From Defluviitaleaceae bacterium (GTDB taxonomy: Bacteria; Bacillota_A; Clostridia; Lachnospirales; WQUN01): a stretch of 7,233 nucleotides of DNA. Below the pieces are notes generated by a model that made no database searches, was not told the origin of the DNA, and saw only the letters and a list, made by a program, of their open reading frames with translations. Made by a program: the position numbers and the translations under genes. Positions within the stretch are counted from its first letter, which is position 1. Every line of letters starts with the position of its first letter. The DNA lies in contig WREB01000057.1 of the NCBI GenBank assembly GCA_009779525.1, forward strand, positions 1 through 7,233. Direction: 5' to 3'. Below are positions 1 to 6,691 of this stretch, piece after piece.

Positions 1-54
1 AACCGGAAGAGCCACGCTTAGCAGGATCGGCGCGAATAAAAAGTATGCGGTCAT
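1..54 (-). CDS. Probable V-type ATP synthase subunit K, N-terminal fragment (cut by left edge)
   Basis: The first 18 codons read MTAYFLFAPILLSVALPV, a hydrophobic first membrane helix with no charged residue, running off the left edge. The position directly after subunit I is where bacterial V-type ATPase operons usually carry subunit K, the membrane-ring proteolipid that binds the transported ion. Clostridial K subunits often begin with such a short hydrophobic leader. The ion-binding Glu and any Na+-site residues lie outside the window. GAAAGG is placed 9 bases before the ATG at 54. The 36-base gap after the subunit I stop contains no hairpin. The call rests mainly on gene order. Confidence 0.6.
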   Translation of the reverse strand, partial: MTAYFLFAPILLSVALPV

Positions 55-63
55 TTTAACCAA

Positions 64-69
64 CCTTTC
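64..69 (-). promoter_or_regulatory. Ribosome binding site of the putative subunit K gene
   Basis: GAAAGG lies 9 bases before the ATG at 54 in the AT-rich 36-base gap after subunit I. Its own site suggests separately set, possibly higher, translation, as expected for a subunit needed in many copies per complex. Confidence 0.45.
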
Positions 70-90
70 GATTGTTTTCGTTTAAATAAA

Positions 91-2028
91 TTATCTGGGC
101 ATAGCGCGGCTGTCGCCGCCGCCGGTCCGGTGGGGCTTGAAGAATTGGCCGCCGCCTTTGTAAAACCGGCTGAAGACCTCGTAAAAATCCAGCCTTAGCG
201 CCTGTATACCTACGAGAAGCCCCTCGATGCCTAACACGACGATGTTGCCGACAACTATGACAAGCACGTTGCGCGTGCCCGCCGCGGTTTGGGAAAGCGT
301 CATCACGACGCCCATGATGCACGCGTGGCTGACTGCGAACGCGCCCACGCGGATGAACGAAATCGTGTTGGTGGCGTAAGTCAGAAGCGTTTCGACCGTT
401 TCCATCAAAATCGAGAAAACGAACATTCCCGCGCCGCCCTCCTTGATTTTTTTCTCCCGCCTGATGATCTTTACGATCGGCTCCCTAAGCGCGACCAAAA
501 CCAGCGGCACGCAGGCGAGCATGACGTCCGTGTTTTTTAGCTGCATCCCCTCGAACGCGCTTCGGTATACCAAATAAAATACCGCGCCGTAAAAAATGAA
601 ACCCGCGACGCCGTTCGGATTGAAGACGAAAGCGCCGTACTGTTTGAGCCTAAGCGCATTCGTCATGTGTATAAGCATCGATATGATTATTATGCAAACC
701 CCGGCGACAATCGCGAAAACGAGCGTTCCGTTGATGTCTTCGGAAGGCCTGCGCCATATGGCGGGCAGTATTTCCTCGAATCCGAAAACGCTTCCGTACA
801 TGAAGCCGAACAGCGCGCCCGATATGCCTGCCGCCGCGATTATTCCGCCGAATCCGGTCCTATATTTTTTATAGACGAAAATGCCCAGCGCGGCGACGAC
901 GAGTCCCTGCCCGACGTCGCCGAACATAAGCCCGAAAAGCAGGGTGTACGTCACCGCCATCACCGGCGTCGGGTCGATTTCGCCGTAGACGGGTATCCCG
1001 TACATCCTCGTGAAGAATTCGAAGAATCGAATAAGCGGAGGATTCTTTAATTTCGTCGGCGGGTTTTCGTCTTCTCCGCCGCCGGTTTCGGCGAAACGCG
1101 ACAGAAACTTTATCTCGTCGCCGGCCATCTCGGATTCAAGCGAATCAGCTTCGTCCCCGGGCATCCAGCCCACGAAGATAAATTCGTTTTTTTCCGTCAC
1201 CGCCGCGAATTTTCTTATGTCGAAGACTTCGTGAAGCTCCCTGACCCTCGCGCAAGCTTCGACCAACCCGTCGATCCCGAACGGAAGGCCGTCAAGCGTA
1301 TGCCCCGCCATGCTCTTAATGCTGGCTTCAACGCCTTCAAGCTCTTTCTGCCAGTAACGCATGGCCGCCGCAGGATTCATCGGAAGCGTATCGCCGTCCG
1401 GCGGTTTATCGATCGCGGCGCGTTCGAAATGAAGCGACGAAAAAATCGGGTTAACTTTGTCGCGCTTGGACGCGGGCGTAAAGTAGACGCCCCATATGTA
1501 TTCGCTGTCGCCGTGGCTTTGCAAAAAAATTATTTCCGAATCGTCGTAAAGGAACTTTTCAAATTGCTTGAAATTTTGGAGCGGCAGCTTTCCGAAATGG
1601 TACTCGATGCGCTTGAAGCTTTCCAATTCCCTCAAGTCCACGTCGAGCGAAGTAAAATTATTCAATTCGCCCATATATTTTGAGATCGCGTCCCGCTTGC
1701 TTTCGATCTCGTGCAGCGCGACGTCGCGTTTTTCGTAGGCGGCGTACGCCTCCTCGACGCGTTTAAGCGCCTCTTCGCCCGAAATCGACGCTAAGGCGCC
1801 GGGATTTTTGGTAAAGTTTCGGCCGAGCGCTTCGGCGAATACATCCGTTTTATAGAGCGCCTCCGAATACGGGTTAACGCCCGAATACGGTTTAAGCCCT
1901 TCCTCGAGTTTAAGCCTTCTTGCCGGGTATTCGAATTGGATTTCGCGGCGGGAAAGGTATTTTTCGATTGCGCGGCCCATATCGCTTTCGTTGCCGGTCA
2001 CGCTGATAAATTTCATTTTTTCGACCAT
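91..2028 (-). CDS. V-type ATP synthase subunit I
   Basis: A 645-residue protein of normal length for bacterial subunit I, the stator membrane subunit that forms the ion half-channels beside the rotor ring. Residues 1-330 are the soluble arm, with coiled-coil stretches around 85-120 and 222-240 and a Gly/Glu-rich linker at 315-323. From about 355 a multi-pass membrane domain follows: YTLLFGLMFGDVGQG (361-375), GMFVFSILMETVETLLTYA (534-552), TISFIRVGAFAVSHACIM (555-572) and EGLLVGIQALRLDFYEVFSRFY (602-623). R560 and R612 correspond to the two buried arginines known in yeast Vph1 (R735, R799), so the ion path looks functional. Whether H+ or Na+ is moved cannot be read from this subunit. The ATG at 2028 has GGAG four bases upstream and is preferred over the ATG four codons later. 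It lies 21 bases after the subunit C stop. Confidence 0.95.
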   Translation of the reverse strand: MVEKMKFISVTGNESDMGRAIEKYLSRREIQFEYPARRLKLEEGLKPYSGVNPYSEALYKTDVFAEALGRNFTKNPGALASISGEEALKRVEEAYAAYEKRDVALHEIESKRDAISKYMGELNNFTSLDVDLRELESFKRIEYHFGKLPLQNFKQFEKFLYDDSEIIFLQSHGDSEYIWGVYFTPASKRDKVNPIFSSLHFERAAIDKPPDGDTLPMNPAAAMRYWQKELEGVEASIKSMAGHTLDGLPFGIDGLVEACARVRELHEVFDIRKFAAVTEKNEFIFVGWMPGDEADSLESEMAGDEIKFLSRFAETGGGEDENPPTKLKNPPLIRFFEFFTRMYGIPVYGEIDPTPVMAVTYTLLFGLMFGDVGQGLVVAALGIFVYKKYRTGFGGIIAAAGISGALFGFMYGSVFGFEEILPAIWRRPSEDINGTLVFAIVAGVCIIIISMLIHMTNALRLKQYGAFVFNPNGVAGFIFYGAVFYLVYRSAFEGMQLKNTDVMLACVPLVLVALREPIVKIIRREKKIKEGGAGMFVFSILMETVETLLTYATNTISFIRVGAFAVSHACIMGVVMTLSQTAAGTRNVLVIVVGNIVVLGIEGLLVGIQALRLDFYEVFSRFYKGGGQFFKPHRTGGGDSRAMPR

Positions 2029-2032
2029 AAAG

Positions 2033-2036
2033 CTCC
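2033..2036 (-). promoter_or_regulatory. Ribosome binding site of the subunit I gene
   Basis: GGAG lies four bases before the ATG at 2028 and 16 bases before the next in-frame ATG, so it favours the first start. The spacing is short, so initiation may be modest. Confidence 0.5.
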
Positions 2037-2049
2037 GACGACCTTTTCG

Positions 2050-3099
2050 TTAAATGATGTACCCGAACGCGGCTTCAGGCGCGACCATATACCTGACGCA
2101 TTCGATCGTTTTGATGATTTGGTTAATTTCCATTTCTTTGCATGATATATAACCGATTAGGCATGAAAGGGATTCGGGCCTTTTCCTCGATTCCGATTTG
2201 CATATTCGGCGCATCGCGACCGCGAACGCGCGCTCGGGCCAATTTAAGCCCGTCGGGGAAAAAACGTCGCGGTACGGGCCGGAGGCGATTTCGTCCGTTA
2301 ATTCGTCTACCGTTCCCGCGTCGGCCATCCTTCTGAGGGACGCTCCGTTTAACTTTAGGCCGACCGGTATGAGGCAGGGATATATCCTGGGCCCGTCGAA
2401 ACCGTAGTATTTTTTTAGGCGGTAGATCCAAATTATGTTGAGCAGGTCTATCTCGGCGCCGTTTATGTTTTTCATCGCTTCGCGGTTATGCTTGTCGGGG
2501 AGTTTCTCGCGTTTTTTCCATAAATGCATGTAGTAATATAAATCCAACTGCCGTTCCAATTCAAACGGCGTGGGCCGCTTGGCGTAAGCGTCGGCCAACA
2601 GGCTGTGGAAATCCGTCGACCTAAGCTCATAAATGAAATCCTGCGCCGTTTTTGCTGAAGCGAGTTTCGCGGCGTCCACCGGCAGTTTTTTTAGCAGCGA
2701 CTTAAGCTCCGAAGGCGCGTACGCGGCGGGCTTGTTTCCGTAAACCGCGCCAAGCAGCGATTTTATGATAAAAAACTCGTGCCTCAAAAAAAAAGCGGAG
2801 AGGTATTCGCGGAGGGCGCCGTCGCTTACATATTTGATTAACCGTTCATATTCGCCAAAAAGCGCCTGCGAAAGCCGGCGCTCTATTTGCCCCCTGCGCA
2901 ACTCGGAAGCGCCAAGCGATTCCAACGCGCTCCGGTACGAATCGTTTTCGCGTATCCTCGAGCAAATTTCGGCAATCGAACCCGATTTGCACATCGCCTC
3001 GTAGTCGGCGCGCGTAAAAAGCCTTCCGGTTAAGACTCGAAGTTTCGTATTTAGCGCTTCGTATCGCAAAGGATCCGCCCGATAATCGTTTCGATCCAA
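2050..3099 (-). CDS. V-type ATP synthase subunit C
   Basis: This 349-residue soluble, mostly helical protein belongs to the V-ATPase C/d (AC39) family. That subunit caps the membrane ring and connects it to the central rotor. Visible hallmarks are the opening YEALNTKLRVLTGRLFTRADYEAM (13-36), ELERQLDLYYYMHLW (180-194), EIDLLNIIWIYRLKKYYGF (216-234) and a C-terminal EMEINQIIKTIECVRYMVAPE (322-342); length is typical. The start is TTG at 3099. An in-frame TAA lies four codons upstream (3111-3109), and no other ATG, GTG or TTG precedes the ATG at residue 36, which would delete the conserved first helix. There is no clear Shine-Dalgarno, and the first 49 bases lie inside the stalk-subunit gene, so translational coupling is likely. 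A run of nine T (coding strand) encodes FFL near residue 104 without breaking the frame. Confidence 0.9.
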   Translation of the reverse strand: MDRNDYRADPLRYEALNTKLRVLTGRLFTRADYEAMCKSGSIAEICSRIRENDSYRSALESLGASELRRGQIERRLSQALFGEYERLIKYVSDGALREYLSAFFLRHEFFIIKSLLGAVYGNKPAAYAPSELKSLLKKLPVDAAKLASAKTAQDFIYELRSTDFHSLLADAYAKRPTPFELERQLDLYYYMHLWKKREKLPDKHNREAMKNINGAEIDLLNIIWIYRLKKYYGFDGPRIYPCLIPVGLKLNGASLRRMADAGTVDELTDEIASGPYRDVFSPTGLNWPERAFAVAMRRICKSESRKRPESLSCLIGYISCKEMEINQIIKTIECVRYMVAPEAAFGYII

Positions 3100-3371
3100 C
3101 TGTCGCCGTTAATGGTAAAGGCTTCCTCTATTTTTTTTGACGCCGCCTCGTAGCGTCCGCCGATCGATATTATTTCGGATTCGGTTTCGGCTTCGGACTC
3201 AGCCCGCAGGCGTTCGATCGCCATTTCGGTTTTTTCGTTTATTTCGCGCTTGATCTTTTTGATTTCCGATTCGATCGTCTCGGGATGGCGCGAACGCTCT
3301 TCGTTGAATTTCGCCTGCGCCGCGTCGGCCGCTTTTTCTATCCGCATCAGGCTTTCGACTATTTTTTCCAT
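3051..3371 (-). CDS. V-type ATP synthase peripheral-stalk subunit (G/H type)
   Basis: A 106-residue charged protein. Residues 1-85 are rich in Glu, Lys, Arg and Ala with heptad-like spacing, starting IVESLMRIEKAADAAQAKFNEE, and are predicted coiled coil. The last 20 residues form a short amphipathic tail (SWIETIIGRIL). Size, composition and position just before subunit C match the G/H (AhaH/NtpF-like) subunit, which pairs with subunit E to form the peripheral stalk linking the catalytic head to subunit I. The sequence is low in specific motifs, so identification leans on context. The ATG at 3371 follows the CofE-like TGA by one base. No Shine-Dalgarno is visible upstream, so translation probably restarts after termination. 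Its 3' end overlaps the subunit C gene by 49 bases. Confidence 0.75.
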   Translation of the reverse strand: MEKIVESLMRIEKAADAAQAKFNEERSRHPETIESEIKKIKREINEKTEMAIERLRAESEAETESEIISIGGRYEAASKKIEEAFTINGDSWIETIIGRILCDTKR

Positions 3372-3372
3372 A

Positions 3373-4542
3373 TCATTCGTCGGCGTAGCTGTCGAAATAT
3401 CCCTTTATCCAAACGACGGGCGTACCCTTTTCCCCGCTTCCGCTCATGAGGTCGCAGAGGCTTCCGAGCAAATCCGCGTACATGCGCGGTGTCGTCCCTT
3501 CGCTGTAGATGTTTTCGCCGGTCCTGTTGCGGATGAATTCTTTGACCGCCTCGGTCTTCGCCTTGCCGCGAAGATCTCCCAGGTATTGGTCCGCCACCAT
3601 CTTTATCTTTACTTCGTCGGGTAGAAGCCCGAGGCGCCTGGTGTACGCGGGCGAAACCACCGGGTCCGCCAATTCCCAAATTCCGCGGGCGGGGTCCTTG
3701 AACGCGCCGTCGCCGTAGACCATAATCTCCGGATTACATCCCGCGAACGCGCTTATTTTTTCACTCAACTCGGAAATAAACGAATCGCATTCCCTCGGAT
3801 AAAGCTTCAGCAATTCGTCGGTGGCGATATTTGAGCCGAGCACCCCGTAATCGGGGTTGAACCCGCCGTCGCCGACAGGGGCGGAGAGGATGTCGGAGAG
3901 AGTATAAACCGTTTTCGCGCCCGCCTTTACAAGCCTCGCCTTCGTCAGGTTGCGCGTGTGTATTTCCGAAACGAGCGCGTGCGGGGTCAGCTTCAATATG
4001 TCGCGCGGGTCGTTTGAAAGATATACTTTCACGTGGCTACCGACGGATTCGTAGAGGGATATGTAGTCGACGCCGGTGAACGGATGATTGAATACTCCGG
4101 CAATTTTTTTGAAGACTTCCGACGGAACGGGACCCGGCGGGAGCGCGTCGGTGATTTCGTCGATCCTGCTTTTATCGAACACGGGGTTTCCGACTTCGTC
4201 GTCCGGCCATGACAGGAGTATGTAGACTTGCGAAAGGCCGCGAGCGATCCCCTTGAGTATGTTGTAAAAGCGATTCCTCGACATGATGGGAAATACGATC
4301 CCGGCGGTACCGCCCGGAAACTTTTCACTCACGTCCCGCGCTATATGGTCGAGAGTCGCATAGCTTCCCTGCGCCTTCGCTACGACCGCCTCGGTGACGG
4401 CAATGACGTCGTCCGGACAAATCTTGAGCTCTTCGCTTTCGGAGGCGGCGCGAAGTTCTTCGGTGATAATATCCGTCAGCGGATCGCCCTTCGATATGAT
4501 CGGGAGGCGCAGCCCCCTTGCCGTTACGCCGAAATGACGCAT
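3373..4542 (-). CDS. CofE-like ligase (coenzyme F420-0:L-glutamate ligase family, long form)
   Basis: This 389-residue cytosolic protein matches the long bacterial branch of the family that includes CofE, the GTP-dependent enzyme adding L-glutamate to F420-0. Recognisable blocks are the N-terminal GVTARGLRLPIISKGDPL (5-22), DVIAVTEAVVAKAQG (45-59), FPIMSRNRF (84-92), a PDDEVGNP loop (113-120), HPFTGVDY (153-160), NPDYGVLGSN (229-238), YGDGAFKDP...WELADPVVSP (276-298) and GSLCDLMSGSGEKGTPVVW (360-378). Canonical archaeal CofE is about 250 residues, so this is well over 100 residues longer and the substrate is uncertain. Many bacteria with this form are not known to make F420, so another acid-amine ligation, for example glutamylation of a folate-like cofactor, is possible. 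The ATG at 4542 has GAGGA just upstream and sits 13 bases after the eutH stop. Its TGA ends one base before the next gene's ATG. Family confidence is high; reaction confidence is low. Confidence 0.85.
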   Translation of the reverse strand: MRHFGVTARGLRLPIISKGDPLTDIITEELRAASESEELKICPDDVIAVTEAVVAKAQGSYATLDHIARDVSEKFPGGTAGIVFPIMSRNRFYNILKGIARGLSQVYILLSWPDDEVGNPVFDKSRIDEITDALPPGPVPSEVFKKIAGVFNHPFTGVDYISLYESVGSHVKVYLSNDPRDILKLTPHALVSEIHTRNLTKARLVKAGAKTVYTLSDILSAPVGDGGFNPDYGVLGSNIATDELLKLYPRECDSFISELSEKISAFAGCNPEIMVYGDGAFKDPARGIWELADPVVSPAYTRRLGLLPDEVKIKMVADQYLGDLRGKAKTEAVKEFIRNRTGENIYSEGTTPRMYADLLGSLCDLMSGSGEKGTPVVWIKGYFDSYADE

Positions 4543-4547
4543 GTGAA

Positions 4548-4552
4548 TCCTC
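4548..4552 (-). promoter_or_regulatory. Ribosome binding site of the CofE-like gene
   Basis: GAGGA ends 5 bases before the ATG at 4542, in the 13-base gap after the eutH stop. It is the cleanest Shine-Dalgarno sequence in the window. It may also serve the next two genes, which lack convincing sites of their own. Confidence 0.75.
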
Positions 4553-4555
4553 TTC

Positions 4556-5767
4556 TCAGTATTTTAAGATTTTTTTGTTTAACAAAAAGACCGTCATCAA
4601 CACGGCAAGCAAGCCGCCGGAGAGTTTCGCTACGATCACGGGGAAGACCATTTCGGCGTTAGCGCCTCCCGTAAATGCGAGCACGTCGCCCAAAACGAAC
4701 GAGCCCGAAACCGCGAAAACCACGTTCAAAAGCTTTCCCCTGTTATCCATCGTGCCGATTACGCTCCATACCGGGATGCTGCTCGCAAGCTGCGTGAGAA
4801 GTCCCGTGGACGCCTCGCCGTTGATTCCGGTTTTTTCGCCAAATTTGCTCATCAGCTTCCCGAGCCTTCTGTTGAGAAATAGGATCATCGGGAACGCGCC
4901 GGCAAGCACGATCGCGATAAGCCCGACGAGCAGCAGCCCTATTTCTAGCGGGACGCCGCCCAGCACCTCGTCGTGCTCGACCATCAGATAAAACAGGGGA
5001 AGCCTTATACCGGTAAGGTATTGGAATATCGCGATTCCCGGGCTGACCGACGCGATGAACGTAACGCCCTTGCCGAAGCCCGCGAATATCTTAAGCATCC
5101 TGCTCTGCTTCCATATGAGTCCGACTCCGACGACCGCGGCAAGCAGGATCACCGGAAGCGTGTTTAATATCAGTTCGCCGAAAGGCATCGGGGCCGAAGT
5201 CGCCGCCATGGCGAGCCCGCCTAAAAGGCATCCGACCGGAAGCGTCACGACGCCAAGCAAAACCCCCGTCGCGAAAAGCGAGTGGTCTTCTTTTTTCATG
5301 ACGGTCAATGCGTAAGGGATGGTAAAGCAAAGCGTGATCCCCATCATCGAGGCGACTATGATTCCGGCGTAATTGCCCGCGGCGACGTTATCGCCCGCCA
5401 GCTGCGAAGCCATGGCGTACCCGCCCATGTCGAGCGCGAGAAGCGACCCCGGAAACATCGCGGGTGAAGCCCCGATTAATTCGTATAAAGGCGTGACCAC
5501 CGGCGAAAGCACGCGAAGCAGCACCGGAGATATCGCGATGATGCCGACGACTGCCAGCGCCAGGTCCCCCATCGCGTGGAACCCCGCGTCGAATCGCTCG
5601 CCGTAGCCGCGCTTGTTGCCCCGAAGCTTGTCGATAAGCCCGACCAGCATAAACGCGACGAGGATCGTCATGACGACGCTGCTTATGCTGAGCCCGGAGA
5701 AATAATCCGCGACCGAACCCGTAAATATCTCAAGATTGGTCACGCTTTCCATCAGATCGGAAAACAC
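4556..5767 (-). CDS. eutH: EutH-family ethanolamine permease
   Basis: A very hydrophobic 403-residue inner-membrane protein with about ten or eleven predicted membrane segments, close to the roughly 400-residue family length. Family hallmarks recognised from known EutH proteins are the post-TM1 stretch ending in GERFDAGFHAMGDLAL (56-71), ALDMGGYAMASQLAG (111-125), TMDNRGK (339-345) and GSFVLGDVLAF (355-365). EutH in enteric bacteria and Listeria helps ethanolamine entry when it is scarce or the medium is acidic. The substrate here is inferred from family only. The start is GTG at 5767, backed by GGAAGGG 7 bases upstream; ATG codons at residues 6 and 33 lack such a site. This gives about 28 residues before the usual first membrane segment, an unusual but plausible extension. 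No other eut gene (ammonia lyase, shell protein, EutV/EutW) is in the window, so it may be a stand-alone permease. It starts 15 bases after the diguanylate cyclase stop. Confidence 0.9.
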   Translation of the reverse strand: MFSDLMESVTNLEIFTGSVADYFSGLSISSVVMTILVAFMLVGLIDKLRGNKRGYGERFDAGFHAMGDLALAVVGIIAISPVLLRVLSPVVTPLYELIGASPAMFPGSLLALDMGGYAMASQLAGDNVAAGNYAGIIVASMMGITLCFTIPYALTVMKKEDHSLFATGVLLGVVTLPVGCLLGGLAMAATSAPMPFGELILNTLPVILLAAVVGVGLIWKQSRMLKIFAGFGKGVTFIASVSPGIAIFQYLTGIRLPLFYLMVEHDEVLGGVPLEIGLLLVGLIAIVLAGAFPMILFLNRRLGKLMSKFGEKTGINGEASTGLLTQLASSIPVWSVIGTMDNRGKLLNVVFAVSGSFVLGDVLAFTGGANAEMVFPVIVAKLSGGLLAVLMTVFLLNKKILKY

Positions 5768-5774
5768 GTCAACA

Positions 5775-5781
5775 CCCTTCC
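5775..5781 (-). promoter_or_regulatory. Ribosome binding site deciding the GTG start of eutH
   Basis: GGAAGGG lies 7 bases before the GTG at 5767, in the 15-base gap after the upstream stop codon. It is the best Shine-Dalgarno match in this stretch and is the reason the GTG is preferred over the in-frame ATG five codons later. Confidence 0.7.
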
Positions 5782-5782
5782 G

Positions 5783-6691
5783 TCAGTCCTTGTTTGAGCA
5801 GACCTTATTTTTTCCCCGCGACTTCGCGATGTAGAGCGCGTCGTCCGCCTGCTTTATGATGTCGGCGATATAGTCGCCGGGAGTCGGCTTCATCGTCGCG
5901 AATCCGACGCTGATCGTCACGTTGTGCTGCGTGGCCCCGTCGGCGTAATGGATAATGGTTTCCTCAACGTTCTTCCTTATTTCCTCGGCGACTTTTTTCG
6001 CGCCGGCCGCGTCCGCGCCGGGAAGCAGCACCGCGAACTCCTCGCCGCCCCACCTTGCGGCGATGTCGGTCGAGCGCTTGAGCGACGATTCGATGACCGA
6101 GGCGACCGACTTAAGCGCGACGTCGCCCTGCTGGTGCCCGTAAGTGTCGTTGTATACCTTGAAATAGTCCACGTCTATCATCATTACGCTAAGCGCTTTT
6201 TTCTCGCGGATCGAATAGCTCCATTCGCGCTTGAGGTGATGGTCGAACTGCCTCCTGTTCGATATGTTGGTAAGCGTGTCGATCAGGCTCAGCTGCTCGA
6301 TTATCCGAAGCTGCGAAACGATCCTGAGGTGAGTCTTTATCCTCGCCTTTACTATCAGTTCGTGGAAGGGTTTCGCGATGTAATCCACCGCCCCGAGCAA
6401 AAGGCCCTTGGCCTCCTCTTTGACTTTGGACATACCGGAGATGATTATCACCGGGATTTGGCGCGTCGATTCGTTTATCTTAAGCTCGACCAACACGTCG
6501 AATCCGTCCATGCCGGGCATGACTATGTCGAGCAGGATGAGGTCGGGATTTTCCATCATGGATTTTTCCAACGCCTCGATCCCCGTTTCGGCGAACGCCA
6601 GCACGTACAGATCCTTCAGGATGCGCCTCAGCGCTTCCTGGTTTAGGCGCGAATCGTCTACGATAAGGATTTTATATTGGTTTTCGTCCAT
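5783..6691 (-). CDS. Response regulator with diguanylate cyclase output (REC-GGDEF, PleD type)
   Basis: This 302-residue protein should make cyclic di-GMP from two GTP when its receiver is phosphorylated. The receiver spans about 6-120 with acidic pair D12-D13, phospho-acceptor D55 (LLDIVMPGMDG) and K107 (KPF). The switch Thr position is Ser (S85). A helical linker (about 120-135) leads to a GGDEF domain with the entry motif D138-TLTNISNRR, metal-binding D173 in IDVDYFK, N181-D182, and active-site GGEEF at 215-219. R206-S-T-D209 lies five residues before GGEEF, the exact spacing of the RxxD inhibitory site, so product feedback is expected. There is no signal peptide or membrane segment; it is cytosolic. 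The ATG at 6691 is chosen because the receiver begins directly after it and GGAAAG lies 8 bases upstream. The overlap with the upstream hybrid-kinase gene suggests the two are cognate. That pairing is inferred; no HPt domain is visible to connect the receivers. Confidence 0.95.
   Translation of the reverse strand: MDENQYKILIVDDSRLNQEALRRILKDLYVLAFAETGIEALEKSMMENPDLILLDIVMPGMDGFDVLVELKINESTRQIPVIIISGMSKVKEEAKGLLLGAVDYIAKPFHELIVKARIKTHLRIVSQLRIIEQLSLIDTLTNISNRRQFDHHLKREWSYSIREKKALSVMMIDVDYFKVYNDTYGHQQGDVALKSVASVIESSLKRSTDIAARWGGEEFAVLLPGADAAGAKKVAEEIRKNVEETIIHYADGATQHNVTISVGFATMKPTPGDYIADIIKQADDALYIAKSRGKNKVCSNKD

Noticed and set aside
55..90. The AT-rich gap between subunit I and the putative subunit K as a terminator or promoter.
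   Set aside because: No inverted repeat and no convincing -35/-10 pair. The only supportable element is the ribosome binding site.
1231..1683. A 150-codon plus-strand open frame opposite the soluble half of subunit I.
   Set aside because: Low-complexity basic translation with no recognisable family, fully inside a well-identified gene on the other strand.
2786..2794. A nine-base homopolymer inside the subunit C gene as a phase-variable tract or sequencing error.
   Set aside because: The frame is intact on both sides and encodes FFL in a conserved hydrophobic helix. Nothing suggests switching.
3131..3138. A run of eight A (coding strand) near the end of the stalk-subunit gene, as a possible programmed frameshift fusing it to subunit C.
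   Set aside because: The subunit C frame has a TAA at 3111-3109 between the run and the TTG start, so a shift into that frame would terminate instead of making a fusion.
4228..4991. Two overlapping plus-strand open frames (144 and 157 codons) spanning the CofE-like/eutH junction.
   Set aside because: Both are antisense to strongly matched genes and overlap each other in different frames. The compositions look like shadows.
5924..6646. A 240-codon open frame on the plus strand, antisense to the REC-GGDEF gene.
   Set aside because: It lies entirely opposite a strongly recognised gene. Its translation is rich in Arg, His and Asp with no domain I recognise, as expected for a shadow of GC-biased codons.
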